In this document: positions 43,129-52,059 of the stretch, in pieces
How positions within the stretch are numbered: the stretch's first letter is position 1
Layout: every line of letters begins with the position of its first letter
Assembly (NCBI GenBank): GCA_965247245.1
Contig: CBDFGV010000003.1
Location: 3,100,001-3,164,000, forward strand
Reading direction: 5' to 3'
Length of the DNA stretch: 64,000 nucleotides
DNA from: Tectiglobus sp965247245
Lineage (GTDB): Bacteria; Pseudomonadota; Alphaproteobacteria; Rhizobiales; Hyphomicrobiaceae
Position numbers and translations under genes: made by a program
Notes under the pieces: model-generated
What the model saw: the letters and a program-made list of their open reading frames with translations, nothing else
Told to the model about the DNA's origin: nothing
The model's database searches: none

Positions 43129-44582
43129 CAGCTAGCCCCTGGCATATGCTTCTTCATCTTTGCCAGAAAATGGATCCGCTGGCCCTCATCGGGGATCGTT
43201 TCGGAGAGGCGCCGGAAATAGTCTTCGTGCCCGATCGCCGTCGTCGCGTGGCGCTTCGCCAGCACGCTTGCAACCGGCCCGACCAATGGCACCAGGGCAT
43301 CACTTGCCGCCTGCACGTCTTCCGCCGTGATCAACGCATCGAGCTGGACAGCGGCAACACCTTGATCGGCACGGATGGTCGACTCCGCTTCCTTGCGGAA
43401 CTTCTTGGCTTCCGTGTCGACGGGTATCTGGTCCGAGAGTGACGTCAGCAGCATATCGGGATCGGTTGCCTGCTCGGCCGCGCGTTTAACGACGACCTTG
43501 GCAATCGGCCCAATGGATTTTGCCAGCGCGGATTCGACCGCGCCTAACGTATCAGGCATCAGCTTGGCCGCCATCGTTTGCGAAAGATCAACACCGCGCT
43601 GCGAGGTTGATCCGGCCACGCTTGGCTCAGTTGAGACAGCCGGCGCCGTCGAAATCTTGGTCAGATCAAGCGGTGGACTATTGTCCGTCGCTGTTCCTTC
43701 GATTGCAGCGTTCAGTGTGTCAATGAACTCTTCCGCGCCTTGAAATCTATCATCGGGATTACGCGCCAGTGCCCGCTGCACAACCATGTCGAGATTTTGC
43801 CAACTCCCGGGACGCAGCGTCGAGAGCGAGGGCGCTGTTTCGTTGAGAAGTTTGCGCATCAGTTCTGCGACATCGTTCGCGACAAAAGGTTTTGCGCCAG
43901 CCAGCAGCTGGAACAGGATCACGCCACACGAGAAAAGATCGGAGCGACCATCCACGGGACGCCCGAGAAACTGCTCCGGCGACATGTAATTGGGTGTGCC
44001 AATGGCTCCGAGACCGCTTGGATTGGTCAATCCGAGAGCATCGAAACGCGCCACGCCGAAGTCGGTGACTTTGATGGACGTAGCTGAAGGGCACAGGATA
44101 TTCGCCGGCTTGACGTCGCGGTGAACAACACCCTTGGCGTGCGCGTGGTCCAGTGCAAACAGAAGCTGCGCCATGATCTCGCCAACCTGTCGCAACGGCA
44201 GCATACTGCCGGAGTCAATCACGTTCTCGAGCGTACCCGCGTCGACGAATTCCATGATGATGTAAGGCGCGCCATCCTGCTCGACATAATCAAACACGGT
44301 CACGATATTCGGATGCAGACAGCGACCGGCAGAGCGGGCTTCAGCAGCAAACCGCTTAAGCAGCGTGTCGCGGTCCGACACGTTCGCCATCGTGTCGAGC
44401 CGCAGCGTCTTAATCGCCAATGGCCGATCAATCTGCTCGTCGTGGCCCCGATAGACAACGCCGACCGCACCACGGCCAATGACCCCGTCCACGCGGTATT
44501 TGCCAACGCGTGTCGGTATCGAATTGGCCTGCGGCTGACTTGACAGACCGCCAGGGGCGTCTTCGGTCTGTTCAGGGCTCAT
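43128..44582 (-). CDS. Eukaryotic-like Ser/Thr protein kinase
   Basis: A 484-residue Hanks-type kinase. The glycine loop GRGAVGVVY (36-44), Lys58 in LAIKTL, catalytic VHRDVKPANIL (Asp156), DFG at 174-176 and GTPNYMSPEQFLGRPVDGRS are all intact. Beyond the kinase domain (about residue 285) come a linker and two copies of a small domain (ALAKSIGPIAKVVVKRAAEQ; LVPLVGPVASVLAKRHATTA). No membrane helix, so cytosolic. One similar domain ends the cyclase, suggesting that the two proteins bind the same partner or each other. GGAAAGGCG before ATG. Confidence 0.93.
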   Translation of the reverse strand: MSPEQTEDAPGGLSSQPQANSIPTRVGKYRVDGVIGRGAVGVVYRGHDEQIDRPLAIKTLRLDTMANVSDRDTLLKRFAAEARSAGRCLHPNIVTVFDYVEQDGAPYIIMEFVDAGTLENVIDSGSMLPLRQVGEIMAQLLFALDHAHAKGVVHRDVKPANILCPSATSIKVTDFGVARFDALGLTNPSGLGAIGTPNYMSPEQFLGRPVDGRSDLFSCGVILFQLLAGAKPFVANDVAELMRKLLNETAPSLSTLRPGSWQNLDMVVQRALARNPDDRFQGAEEFIDTLNAAIEGTATDNSPPLDLTKISTAPAVSTEPSVAGSTSQRGVDLSQTMAAKLMPDTLGAVESALAKSIGPIAKVVVKRAAEQATDPDMLLTSLSDQIPVDTEAKKFRKEAESTIRADQGVAAVQLDALITAEDVQAASDALVPLVGPVASVLAKRHATTAIGHEDYFRRLSETIPDEGQRIHFLAKMKKHMPGAS

Positions 44583-44864
44583 CTGCGCCTTTCCTTACCG
44601 TCCCAGGGTTCTGTCCAAGTGGGCTACTGCTCAAATCCAAGCTGTCTCCAGCCCGGCGCCTAATATTCTGTAACTAAAACGCCGTAAGCCGTCCAAGATC
44701 GATCAGATCCTGCACGGCTCTATTTCATCTTAGTCTCGCTTGCGATGCAATATTTGCACCGCAAAACATTTACGTACTCACCAACTCTCTGGTTCGCTCC
44801 TCAATCGTTGCGCTTTCATCGCTTTCTGCGCCCAATAAGCGAAAGTCTGAACCAGAACATGAGC

Positions 44865-45737
44865 TTAGGTTTCCAGCATTTTCATCGCGTTGTCGAGGCT
44901 TCGGCGCATTCTGTTAAATGAGCGGGACAGAGAGCCAATTTCATCAGTGCTCTGTGAAGTATATTCAGGCTGAGAATTATCACCCATACTGACGGCTTCT
45001 GCAATCTTCGACATTTGAGTAACTGGCGTGATAACCAGCCTACTGAGCAGAATGTTGAGCAGTAAGAGAACCACGGCAAATATCGCGCTCATCGCACCGA
45101 TCAGGACGACGAGTTTGTCCCAGATCTGCTGATGAGCCACTTTGAGCGGCACAGAAAAAATCTGCGCGCCGATTATTTCGTTCAACTTCCAGCCAAACCC
45201 GTTCTTGTCTCCGTAGAGCGCAATCATAGACTTTGGCGCCCGGTCCGGTGTGGAGTGACACCGCAAACAGCCTTCGGACTTGATCTGCAGGGGAAACGCG
45301 ACGGTGTACTGATCACCCTGCGGCGTCGAGCGCACCTCAACAAGCTCCTTGATATTCGGATCAGCACGCAGCTTCTTGATCATCTCCTCTTCCCAGGGTA
45401 CCGCCTTGTCTGAGGGATTCGTCGGGTTGAGAGCCGCCTCCTTGTAGAAGAAGTCGGGAAACCGATCGCGGAAGTTAGCAAACGTCGTCTGCGCACCAAA
45501 AGATGGAACGGTCTGCGGCAGGAACTGCACATCTGACTGATCGGTGAGGAGCGGCGTGATCTCTTCCGATGTGTACTGCCTGACAGCCAATGCCTGTGCG
45601 CGAAGCACGGAAATCTGGGAATGCAGCTGCTCGCGAGCGTTGCTTTCTGCTACCTGCCAGAAAATAATTGAAGACGCGATCAACCCAAGCACTAGGGTTA
45701 ATGCCAATATGGCGTTAAACTTGAGCCGCAAACCCAT
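44865..45737 (-). CDS. Membrane sensor with Tll0287-like (DUF3365) c-type haem domain and HAMP
   Basis: A 290-residue protein: N-terminal membrane helix (FNAILALTLVLGLIASSIIF), a periplasmic Tll0287-like domain with one c-type haem motif CLRCH (residues 157-161) preceded by YTVAFPLQIKSEG, a second helix (LVVLIGAMSAIFAVVLLLLN) and a HAMP domain (VTQMSKIAEAVSMGDN, DEIGSLSRSFNRMRRSL). It stops just after the HAMP, so it has no kinase, cyclase or methyl-accepting part. Such domains sense redox state or gases such as NO or CO. ATG 45737 follows GGGAG; GTG 45761 is the longer choice. Probably signals through a partner, maybe the kinase or cyclase nearby. Confidence 0.82.
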   Translation of the reverse strand: MGLRLKFNAILALTLVLGLIASSIIFWQVAESNAREQLHSQISVLRAQALAVRQYTSEEITPLLTDQSDVQFLPQTVPSFGAQTTFANFRDRFPDFFYKEAALNPTNPSDKAVPWEEEMIKKLRADPNIKELVEVRSTPQGDQYTVAFPLQIKSEGCLRCHSTPDRAPKSMIALYGDKNGFGWKLNEIIGAQIFSVPLKVAHQQIWDKLVVLIGAMSAIFAVVLLLLNILLSRLVITPVTQMSKIAEAVSMGDNSQPEYTSQSTDEIGSLSRSFNRMRRSLDNAMKMLET

Positions 45738-45820
45738 TCGAGATACTCCCGCTCCATTCACCGACCTGCAATGCCGGTTGCCCGTATCTGACTATCAGCC
45801 AACCAAGGACGGTTCCGAAA

Positions 45821-47227
45821 ATGAACCCTACAATCAATCGTTATTACGACTGTTCCTGGAAGGCCAACATTTTGCACATGGCAAGCAAAGCTTTTCTGTT
45901 TGCACGAGGCAAGCCCTGGCGTGTCCGTAACTTAACCGGTTACGCGGTGACGGCAGCCTTAGCTGTGATCTGCTTCACATTTGGCAGTTCAGGTGGAGCT
46001 GAAGCTGCCAAACGCGTAGCTTTGCTTTTGGCCGCGGAAAAGTACGCTCATCTAAAATCATCAGCGATTGCTGCCGAGAAAATCGAACAGTTGGGGCAAT
46101 CACTAAAAGCCAAAGGCTTTGATGTCACCGTGCTGGCTAATCCAAACAATGCTGGAGCGCGCGCAGCACTTCGAGAGTTCGCCGGCAAAGCTTCGGCGGC
46201 TGACTTCGCATTGATCGTTGCCAGCGGCCACCTGGCGACATACCGCCGGAAGTCCTTCTATCTGCCCGTGAATAGCCGCGTCCGGCGCGCAACCGACTTG
46301 TTCTCGCGCGGACTTTCGGTGACTTCGATTGCAGACATTGCAAGGCGAGCAAAGCTCGGCGCACTCGTTATGCTGGTGACGGCCCCGGACATTCCCTCAA
46401 CCGTCGCTGGAGTGGGCACAAGGCCTGATGTCGGAGATCAGTCGCCGCCTAACCTGGTGACAGTGTTTTCAACATCTTCAAAAGTCCCAGTCACCAGCGT
46501 CGATCGCGTGTCCGCGCAGGCTGCCACCGACTTGATCGATGCTGCCAAGGACAGTTCGCTCACGCTCGCCACACTCGTCGATAGCGCATCTGCTGGAGGC
46601 GCCGGCCAGATCATTGGCGCAACACCTGAGTTGGACTTGACGAAGGACAAACAGGAAGACAAGGCACCTGCCAAGACGACCGAGGAAAAGAACAAGGAAG
46701 CCGAGACAGCAGCTGCAGCGGCCGCCGCAGCCGCGGCATCCGCCAAGCGGGAGGCCGAAAAATTAGCAGAGGCGCGCAAAGAGGCGGAACGCAAAGCTCA
46801 GGCTAAAACTGAATCAGAACGGCGGGCCCGCGAATTGGCCGAACGCCGTCTGCGACTCGCAGAAGAGCGTGCGCGTCAGGCCGAGCGCCGGGCACGACTA
46901 GCAGAAGAAAAAGCAAAACAGGAACAGACCACGCGCCGCGAGAACGCCATCAAGCTCATCGAAGAGAAAGACAAGCCAAAGACGCCCCCTGCCCAGCCGC
47001 CAGCCAATCTGCAATCGCTACAGGTTGTCGAAGCACTACTCGGGCGCGCCCAGAGACGGAACATCCAACGCCGCTTGCAAACCATGGGACTCTATACAGG
47101 CAAGCTAGATGCCGTATTCGGTAATCGTACACGCGATGCCATCAAAGCTTTTCAGCGTCGGCTCGGCGACGCCGAGACCGGCTATCTCACACCAGACCAA
47201 CTGCAAAAGATCGTTGCCAACCGCTAA
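45821..47227 (+). CDS. Exported pseudo-caspase with coiled coil and peptidoglycan-binding domain
   Basis: A 468-residue protein. A hydrophobic leader (VTAALAVICFTFGSSGGAEA) is followed by a caspase-like (C14) fold: RVALLLAAEKYAHL, LKAKGFDVTVLANPNNAG, FALIVASGHLA with the His in place (137), but the strand that should end in the catalytic Cys reads LVMLVTAPD. It is thus probably inactive. Residues about 285-385 are an Ala/Glu/Arg/Lys coiled coil (KREAEKLAEARKEAERKAQA), and the end is a PG-binding domain (RRLQTMGLYTGKLDAVFGNR, TRDAIKAFQRRLGD). ATG 45878 is another possible start. Divergent from the haem sensor. A cell-wall scaffold role is plausible. Confidence 0.75.
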   Translation: MNPTINRYYDCSWKANILHMASKAFLFARGKPWRVRNLTGYAVTAALAVICFTFGSSGGAEAAKRVALLLAAEKYAHLKSSAIAAEKIEQLGQSLKAKGFDVTVLANPNNAGARAALREFAGKASAADFALIVASGHLATYRRKSFYLPVNSRVRRATDLFSRGLSVTSIADIARRAKLGALVMLVTAPDIPSTVAGVGTRPDVGDQSPPNLVTVFSTSSKVPVTSVDRVSAQAATDLIDAAKDSSLTLATLVDSASAGGAGQIIGATPELDLTKDKQEDKAPAKTTEEKNKEAETAAAAAAAAAASAKREAEKLAEARKEAERKAQAKTESERRARELAERRLRLAEERARQAERRARLAEEKAKQEQTTRRENAIKLIEEKDKPKTPPAQPPANLQSLQVVEALLGRAQRRNIQRRLQTMGLYTGKLDAVFGNRTRDAIKAFQRRLGDAETGYLTPDQLQKIVANR

Positions 47228-47234
47228 ATCCCGG

Positions 47235-48440
47235 TCATTGCGCGAGACCTAATCGAAGATCTGAGATCTCAGCAGCACTATATCCGAGCTCGCTCAACAC
47301 ATCGTCGTTGTGCTCACCAAGACTTGGCGCCGCAGCACGAACTTTCGGGCCATCGACGTTCGTAACAAACGACGCCCCGACAGCCTGCATTGTGCCATCT
47401 GGAGCACCGGGCTTTGGCACATTGGCGATTACGCCGCGCGTCTCCATCTGCGGGTCAGCACAGACTTCTGAGACGCTGCGCACCTTGGCAATCGGCACCC
47501 GCGCTGCCTGTAGCTCATCCACCCATGCATCAGAACTGCGCGTCTTGAAGGCCGCCCGCAATGCCACAAGAACCTCATCGCGATTGGCAATGCGTCCCGC
47601 ATTGTCCTTGAACTTCGGATCATCCAGCATCGCGCCAAGTCCCATGACATTGAACATCGATGCCACCTGGGCCTCGGTTATGACAGAGGTTAGAACGTGA
47701 CCATCCGCTGTCTCGAACGAGTCGGCCGTTGGCAGACCGGCAGGTGACGTATTTCCGAGCAGACCCGGCTCCGGCGCGCCCATCAGAAAGTTGGCGTAGT
47801 GGGCAGACTGTAAAGTCACAGCTGCATCAAGCATCGCAACGTCCAGGTATTGTCCTTCGCCGGTTTGACTGCGCCGGAACAGGGCACTCGCGATGGAGAA
47901 CGCAGCTGTAATGCCGGTCGTAATGTCTATTGGCAGATAGCTGACCCGTGTCGGCCCCGTCTCTGGATGGCCGGTGCAGGACATCATGCCGGACGCCGCC
48001 TGCACGGCACCATCGTAGGCAGGGATCCCGGCTTTCGGCCCTTTCTGACCATAACCGCTGATCGAACAGTAAATGATATCCGGCTTGACCGCCTTGATCG
48101 CTTCGTAACCGAAGCCAAGCTTATCAATGACACCAGAGCGGAAATTCTGCACGACGACGTCCGAGGTCTTGACCAACCGCATGATAACGTCATGCGCATC
48201 GGGTGCTTTGAGATCGATGGCCAGACTGCGCTTGCCGCTGTTGTAAGAGATAAACCCCGGCGACATATCGGGGAACTCAGGATCATCAATCTGCAACAGC
48301 GCGCGCATCTGATCGCCGACACCGGGTTGCTCAATCTTGATGACTTCGGCACCCAGCATATTGCATAGCTGCGCCGCATAGGGGCCCGCGATAACCTGAC
48401 TGAAATCAAGGATCCGAATCCCCGAGAATGCCTGCGCCAT
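47235..48440 (-). CDS. CaiB/BaiF family (class III) CoA-transferase
   Basis: A 401-residue family III CoA-transferase. The start GIRILDFSQVIAGPYAAQLC, NSGKRSLAIDLKAPDAHD, VVQNFRSGVIDKLGFGYEAI and GYGQKGPKAGIPAYDGAVQA are all diagnostic. These enzymes move CoA between carboxylic acids such as formate/oxalate, carnitine or dicarboxylates; the acid is not evident here. GGAGGGAG precedes ATG. Stops eight bases from the convergent pseudo-caspase gene and is divergent from a TauD-like gene. Confidence 0.93.
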   Translation of the reverse strand: MAQAFSGIRILDFSQVIAGPYAAQLCNMLGAEVIKIEQPGVGDQMRALLQIDDPEFPDMSPGFISYNSGKRSLAIDLKAPDAHDVIMRLVKTSDVVVQNFRSGVIDKLGFGYEAIKAVKPDIIYCSISGYGQKGPKAGIPAYDGAVQAASGMMSCTGHPETGPTRVSYLPIDITTGITAAFSIASALFRRSQTGEGQYLDVAMLDAAVTLQSAHYANFLMGAPEPGLLGNTSPAGLPTADSFETADGHVLTSVITEAQVASMFNVMGLGAMLDDPKFKDNAGRIANRDEVLVALRAAFKTRSSDAWVDELQAARVPIAKVRSVSEVCADPQMETRGVIANVPKPGAPDGTMQAVGASFVTNVDGPKVRAAAPSLGEHNDDVLSELGYSAAEISDLRLGLAQ

Positions 48441-48581
48441 AACTGGCTCCCTCCGCTATGCTCTAACAGCCGCTGGATATCTGATTGTTGTCCATTGCCA
48501 ACCTGTCAGCTTGGCGTTGTGATAGAAAGAGGCTGAACGCAATATTCTCAGTCTGTTGGAGCCAATCAGCGAGCAACACCT

Positions 48582-49442
48582 ATGGCAAATTTGAGCATCG
48601 AACTACTTCACGAGGACTTCGGCGCACGGATTACAGGCATCGACATGAGCGCACCACTCGACGATGCAACGCTTGCAGGTGTACGCGATGCCATCGACCA
48701 GCACTCATTTCTACTGTTCCCCGATCAGGACTTTGATGACGACAAGCAGCTGGCTTTGACCAGGCAGATCGGAGAACCGGAACCAAGCCATACCGCCGTC
48801 GACCGGATCGAGTACTTCGGCACGATTGGCAATGTCCAGGCAGATGGCAGCGCAATCGGTAACGACCACAAGAAGACAGTCTTCCTAACCGGCAACAACA
48901 TGTGGCACTCGGATGCATCGTTCAAAGAGGTGCCGGCGTTTGTGTCGATCATGTGTGCCTACGAAACACCGGCAGAAGGTGGCGCAACGATGTTTGTTAG
49001 CACGCGCGGTGCCTATCAGCGCCTGACCGATGAGGAGAAGGAGCGCGCCAATCCGCTCGTCGTCGTGCATGACTACGTTTATTCACGATCAAAGGTCGCC
49101 CCTGACGCGGTCTCTCCGGAATTGGCAGCCTCACTGCCGCCGGTTCGCCAAAAGCTTGTCCGCCACAACACGAAGGCTGACGCAAAGAACCTCTTCATTG
49201 GCTCTCACGCCAAGACCATTGAAGGTTGGGACGAAGTCGAGGCACGCGAACTCCTCGACGATATGACCGACCGCGCCACAAAGGAACAGCATGTCTACGC
49301 GCACCGCTGGCAGCCCGGTGAACTCGTCATTTGGGACAACCGCTGCCTTTTGCACCGTGGCGAAGGTTATGACGCTGACCGTTTCCGCCGCTACATGCGA
49401 CAGACCCGCGTTCGCGGCGACGGCCCGACATTGACGGAATAG
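48582..49442 (+). CDS. TauD/TfdA family Fe(II)/2-oxoglutarate dioxygenase
   Basis: A 286-residue dioxygenase. Iron ligands are the HxD pair in NNMWHSDASFKEVP and the distal His in LVIWDNRCLLHRGEGYD; the 2-oxoglutarate arginine is in FRRYMRQTRV. The N-terminal LHEDFGARITGIDMSAPL is typical of TauD/TfdA enzymes, which hydroxylate substrates such as taurine or phenoxyacetates with release of CO2 and succinate. Substrate unknown. A 6-bp hairpin (49443-49448 with 49454-49459) lies between this gene and the convergent SDR gene. Confidence 0.9.
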   Translation: MANLSIELLHEDFGARITGIDMSAPLDDATLAGVRDAIDQHSFLLFPDQDFDDDKQLALTRQIGEPEPSHTAVDRIEYFGTIGNVQADGSAIGNDHKKTVFLTGNNMWHSDASFKEVPAFVSIMCAYETPAEGGATMFVSTRGAYQRLTDEEKERANPLVVVHDYVYSRSKVAPDAVSPELAASLPPVRQKLVRHNTKADAKNLFIGSHAKTIEGWDEVEARELLDDMTDRATKEQHVYAHRWQPGELVIWDNRCLLHRGEGYDADRFRRYMRQTRVRGDGPTLTE

Positions 49443-49460
49443 CCGTTCACACCGAACGGT

Positions 49461-50282
49461 CTAGCCGTCTTCTTCGAACAAGCCCGTAGGTGTTACGGTA
49501 CTGACCGCCCCGGCACTGACACCACCGTCGATCGAGAGCACGGTGCCAGTCACCCATTTGGCCATGTCGGAGGCGAGATAAACGACACCCTGGCCGACAT
49601 CCCATCCGGTGCCCTCCTGTTGAAGCAGATTGTTCTTGGCGCGGTGAGTACGCAGCTCATCGCTCATGCCACGCGAGTAGACCATCGGTGTGTAGACAAA
49701 ACCAGGTGCAATCGCATTGACGCGTACACCATCGACGCCATGATGCACCGCCATAGACCGCGTCATGTTGATGATCGCGCCCTTTGATGTCGAATAAAAC
49801 AGGCTGGGATTGCCACCGCGCAGGCCATCGATCGACGACAGGTTGACGATAGCCCCGCCACCCTGCTTGCGCATCTCCGGGATTGCCGACTTGGCCATCA
49901 GCATCATCGATTTAACGTTGACCGCCATGCCTTGGTCCCAGGCATCACTGTCCATGTCGACCGCCGTTCCGGCCGGCCCGCCGATACCAACGTTATTGAC
50001 CAGGATATCGAGCCTGCCCCAAGCCCCGACCGTGGTCGCAACGGCATCAGCCGTCGATTGAGCATCGGCGACATCACCACTGATCACCATCGACGTCCCG
50101 CCGTCCTTATCGATCATGTCTTTGGTGGTTTGGGCCCACTCGGTGACAGCGTCCAGCAAGGCGACCTTGACGCCTTCCCGCGCCAGCAGGATGGCGGCGG
50201 CACGCCCATTGCCAATCCCATCTGCACGCGAACCTGCTCCCGTCACGATCGCGACCTTATCCTGCAAACCCATTTCCGGCAT
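49461..50282 (-). CDS. Short-chain dehydrogenase/reductase (SDR)
   Basis: A 273-residue classical SDR: VAIVTGAGSRADGIGNGRAA (cofactor loop two residues longer than normal), NNVGIGG, VNLSSIDGLRG (Ser), FYSTSKGAIINMT (Tyr, Lys), and GTVLSIDGGVSAG. Start ATG 50282 follows GAGGG. It is convergent with the TauD-like gene and divergent from the DsbA-fold gene. Substrate unknown. Confidence 0.92.
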   Translation of the reverse strand: MPEMGLQDKVAIVTGAGSRADGIGNGRAAAILLAREGVKVALLDAVTEWAQTTKDMIDKDGGTSMVISGDVADAQSTADAVATTVGAWGRLDILVNNVGIGGPAGTAVDMDSDAWDQGMAVNVKSMMLMAKSAIPEMRKQGGGAIVNLSSIDGLRGGNPSLFYSTSKGAIINMTRSMAVHHGVDGVRVNAIAPGFVYTPMVYSRGMSDELRTHRAKNNLLQQEGTGWDVGQGVVYLASDMAKWVTGTVLSIDGGVSAGAVSTVTPTGLFEEDG

Positions 50283-50500
50283 CGGCTGTCCCTCAAGTCT
50301 CCGTCAGTTCTATTAGCTTCCAGAATTCCACATCTGCCGGCCACACACACATCAAATAGCGGATCAATTGGCGAGAGCCGAAACATCCACGGCCAAAGCT
50401 TGAGCCTGGCGCACGAACAGCTGATGATGTCCCTCTACATCGAAGCTTCCATCAGCGCTCGGGGACATAGTGGCATGGTCGTTTCTTGCAGAGGACACTT

Positions 50501-51124
50501 ATGAGCAAGCCAACCATCAAGGTCTACAGCGATTACAAAAGCCCCTACGCCTACCTTGTGAAGGATCTGGTGTACGACCTTGAGCGCGAAACCGGCGCAA
50601 CCTTTGACTGGCTCCCCTACACACTCGATATCCCATCCTATCTCGGTGACGCCAAAGTCGATGCGGACGGCAATGTCATTGCCGAGAGCCGCAACGCGCA
50701 TCAGTGGCGCCGGGTCAAGTACAGCTACATGGACTGCCGTCGCGAAGCCAACCGACGCGGCCTCACCGTGCGCGGACCGAAAAAAATCTTCGATTCTTCT
50801 CTGGCCAACATCGGCCTGCTCTTCGCCAAACGGCACGGAGTATTCCGCGCCTATCACGATTATGTCTTCGAGCAGTTCTGGAAACGTGAGCTCGATATCG
50901 AAAACATAGAAGCCATGGCTAACGTACTAAGCACATACGGCGCACCTGGAGATTCATTTGCTGCACTCGCCAGCTCTGATGGCCGCGATGAGTTGCTGGA
51001 CGTGCAACGCCACGCAGAGGACAACGGCGTGTTCGGCGTCCCGAGCTTTCTATTCGAAGACGGTGAGCTTTATTGGGGCCGCGAACACCTCCCCCGGCTT
51101 CGCGAGATCCTCGAACGATCTTAA
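50501..51124 (+). CDS. DsbA-fold 2-hydroxychromene-2-carboxylate isomerase-like protein
   Basis: A 207-residue thioredoxin-fold protein of the DsbA/HCCA-isomerase group. Where DsbA has CxxC, this reads YSDYKSPYAYLVKD, with a serine, as in kappa-class GST-like isomerases that use glutathione without redox chemistry. The C-terminal EDNGVFGVPSFLFEDGELYW and GREHLPRLREIL match the family. ATG 50501 follows GAGGAC. No other aromatic degradation gene is near, so the substrate is open. Confidence 0.85.
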   Translation: MSKPTIKVYSDYKSPYAYLVKDLVYDLERETGATFDWLPYTLDIPSYLGDAKVDADGNVIAESRNAHQWRRVKYSYMDCRREANRRGLTVRGPKKIFDSSLANIGLLFAKRHGVFRAYHDYVFEQFWKRELDIENIEAMANVLSTYGAPGDSFAALASSDGRDELLDVQRHAEDNGVFGVPSFLFEDGELYWGREHLPRLREILERS

Positions 51125-51192
51125 ACCTGCAACCGACCAAAGTCTCAAACCAACACGCGACCTCCGACAAAACGACAGGCAAAGGCCAATAG

Positions 51193-52059
51193 ATGAGCGC
51201 CTACATTCCAAGTCTCCTGGCGCTTCTTTCTGCCTTCATGTTTGCCGTATCTGCTCACATCCAAAGCTTGGGGCTTGATGGCAAGAACGGCCAGACCGCG
51301 TCATTTGTCATCATCATCACAACCGCCGGCTTCTTGTGGCTGGCGTCGCCATTCCTGGTGCAGCATTGGATATGGTGGTCATGGGCGACAGCGCTGTTTG
51401 CTGTGTCAGGCCTGCTGCGTCCGACGATCTCGATCTCGCTTTGGACCCAGGGCATTCGATACCTTGGGCCGACACGCAACTCCGCCCTTGGCGCAACCGG
51501 GCCTGTGTTTACTGCGATCTTCGCTTACCTCATCGTCGGTGAGCAAATGACACTGCCGATCGCAATTGGCACTGGCGCTGTCATCGCCGGCATTCTCGTC
51601 ACGTCATTGCGCGGCAAGAACAGCAAGGCGGACTGGCCGCTTTGGGCGATACTGTTCCCGCTCACCTCCGAGCTATGCCGCGCAATCGCCCACTCCCTAA
51701 CCAAAGTCGGCTTCAGTGCAATTCCTGATCCCTTCTTCGCGGCACTGATGGCGACAACGATGGGCGCTTTCGCACTCACCGCGCGCTTCGTGGTCCAGGG
51801 TCAGATGCCGGATCTCAAGACACCAGGTCTCAAGTACTTTGTCATGACCGGCGCCATTACCAGCGCTGCGATTTACTTCCTCAACGTGGCCTTGGAACTC
51901 GGCAAAGTCATCACCGTGATTCCGATCATTGCCGTTACACCCGTCTTCGCGATGCTGCTCAGCTTGTTTGTGTTCGGCCGCGAGACGTTGACGTGGCGCA
52001 CCTATCTCACCATTGCATTGGTGGTTCCGGGTGTCATCCTGGTGAGTCTATCGCGATGA
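51193..52059 (+). CDS. EamA (DMT) family transporter
   Basis: A 288-residue, ten-helix DMT transporter. The first repeat starts SLLALLSAFMFAVSAHIQSL and carries TRNSALGATGPVFTAIFAYL; the second has ITSAAIYFLNVALELGKVI and IPIIAVTPVFAMLLSLFVFG. Substrate unknown. It opens a run of three membrane-protein genes with four-base overlaps, so the three probably share one transcript. Confidence 0.88.
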   Translation: MSAYIPSLLALLSAFMFAVSAHIQSLGLDGKNGQTASFVIIITTAGFLWLASPFLVQHWIWWSWATALFAVSGLLRPTISISLWTQGIRYLGPTRNSALGATGPVFTAIFAYLIVGEQMTLPIAIGTGAVIAGILVTSLRGKNSKADWPLWAILFPLTSELCRAIAHSLTKVGFSAIPDPFFAALMATTMGAFALTARFVVQGQMPDLKTPGLKYFVMTGAITSAAIYFLNVALELGKVITVIPIIAVTPVFAMLLSLFVFGRETLTWRTYLTIALVVPGVILVSLSR

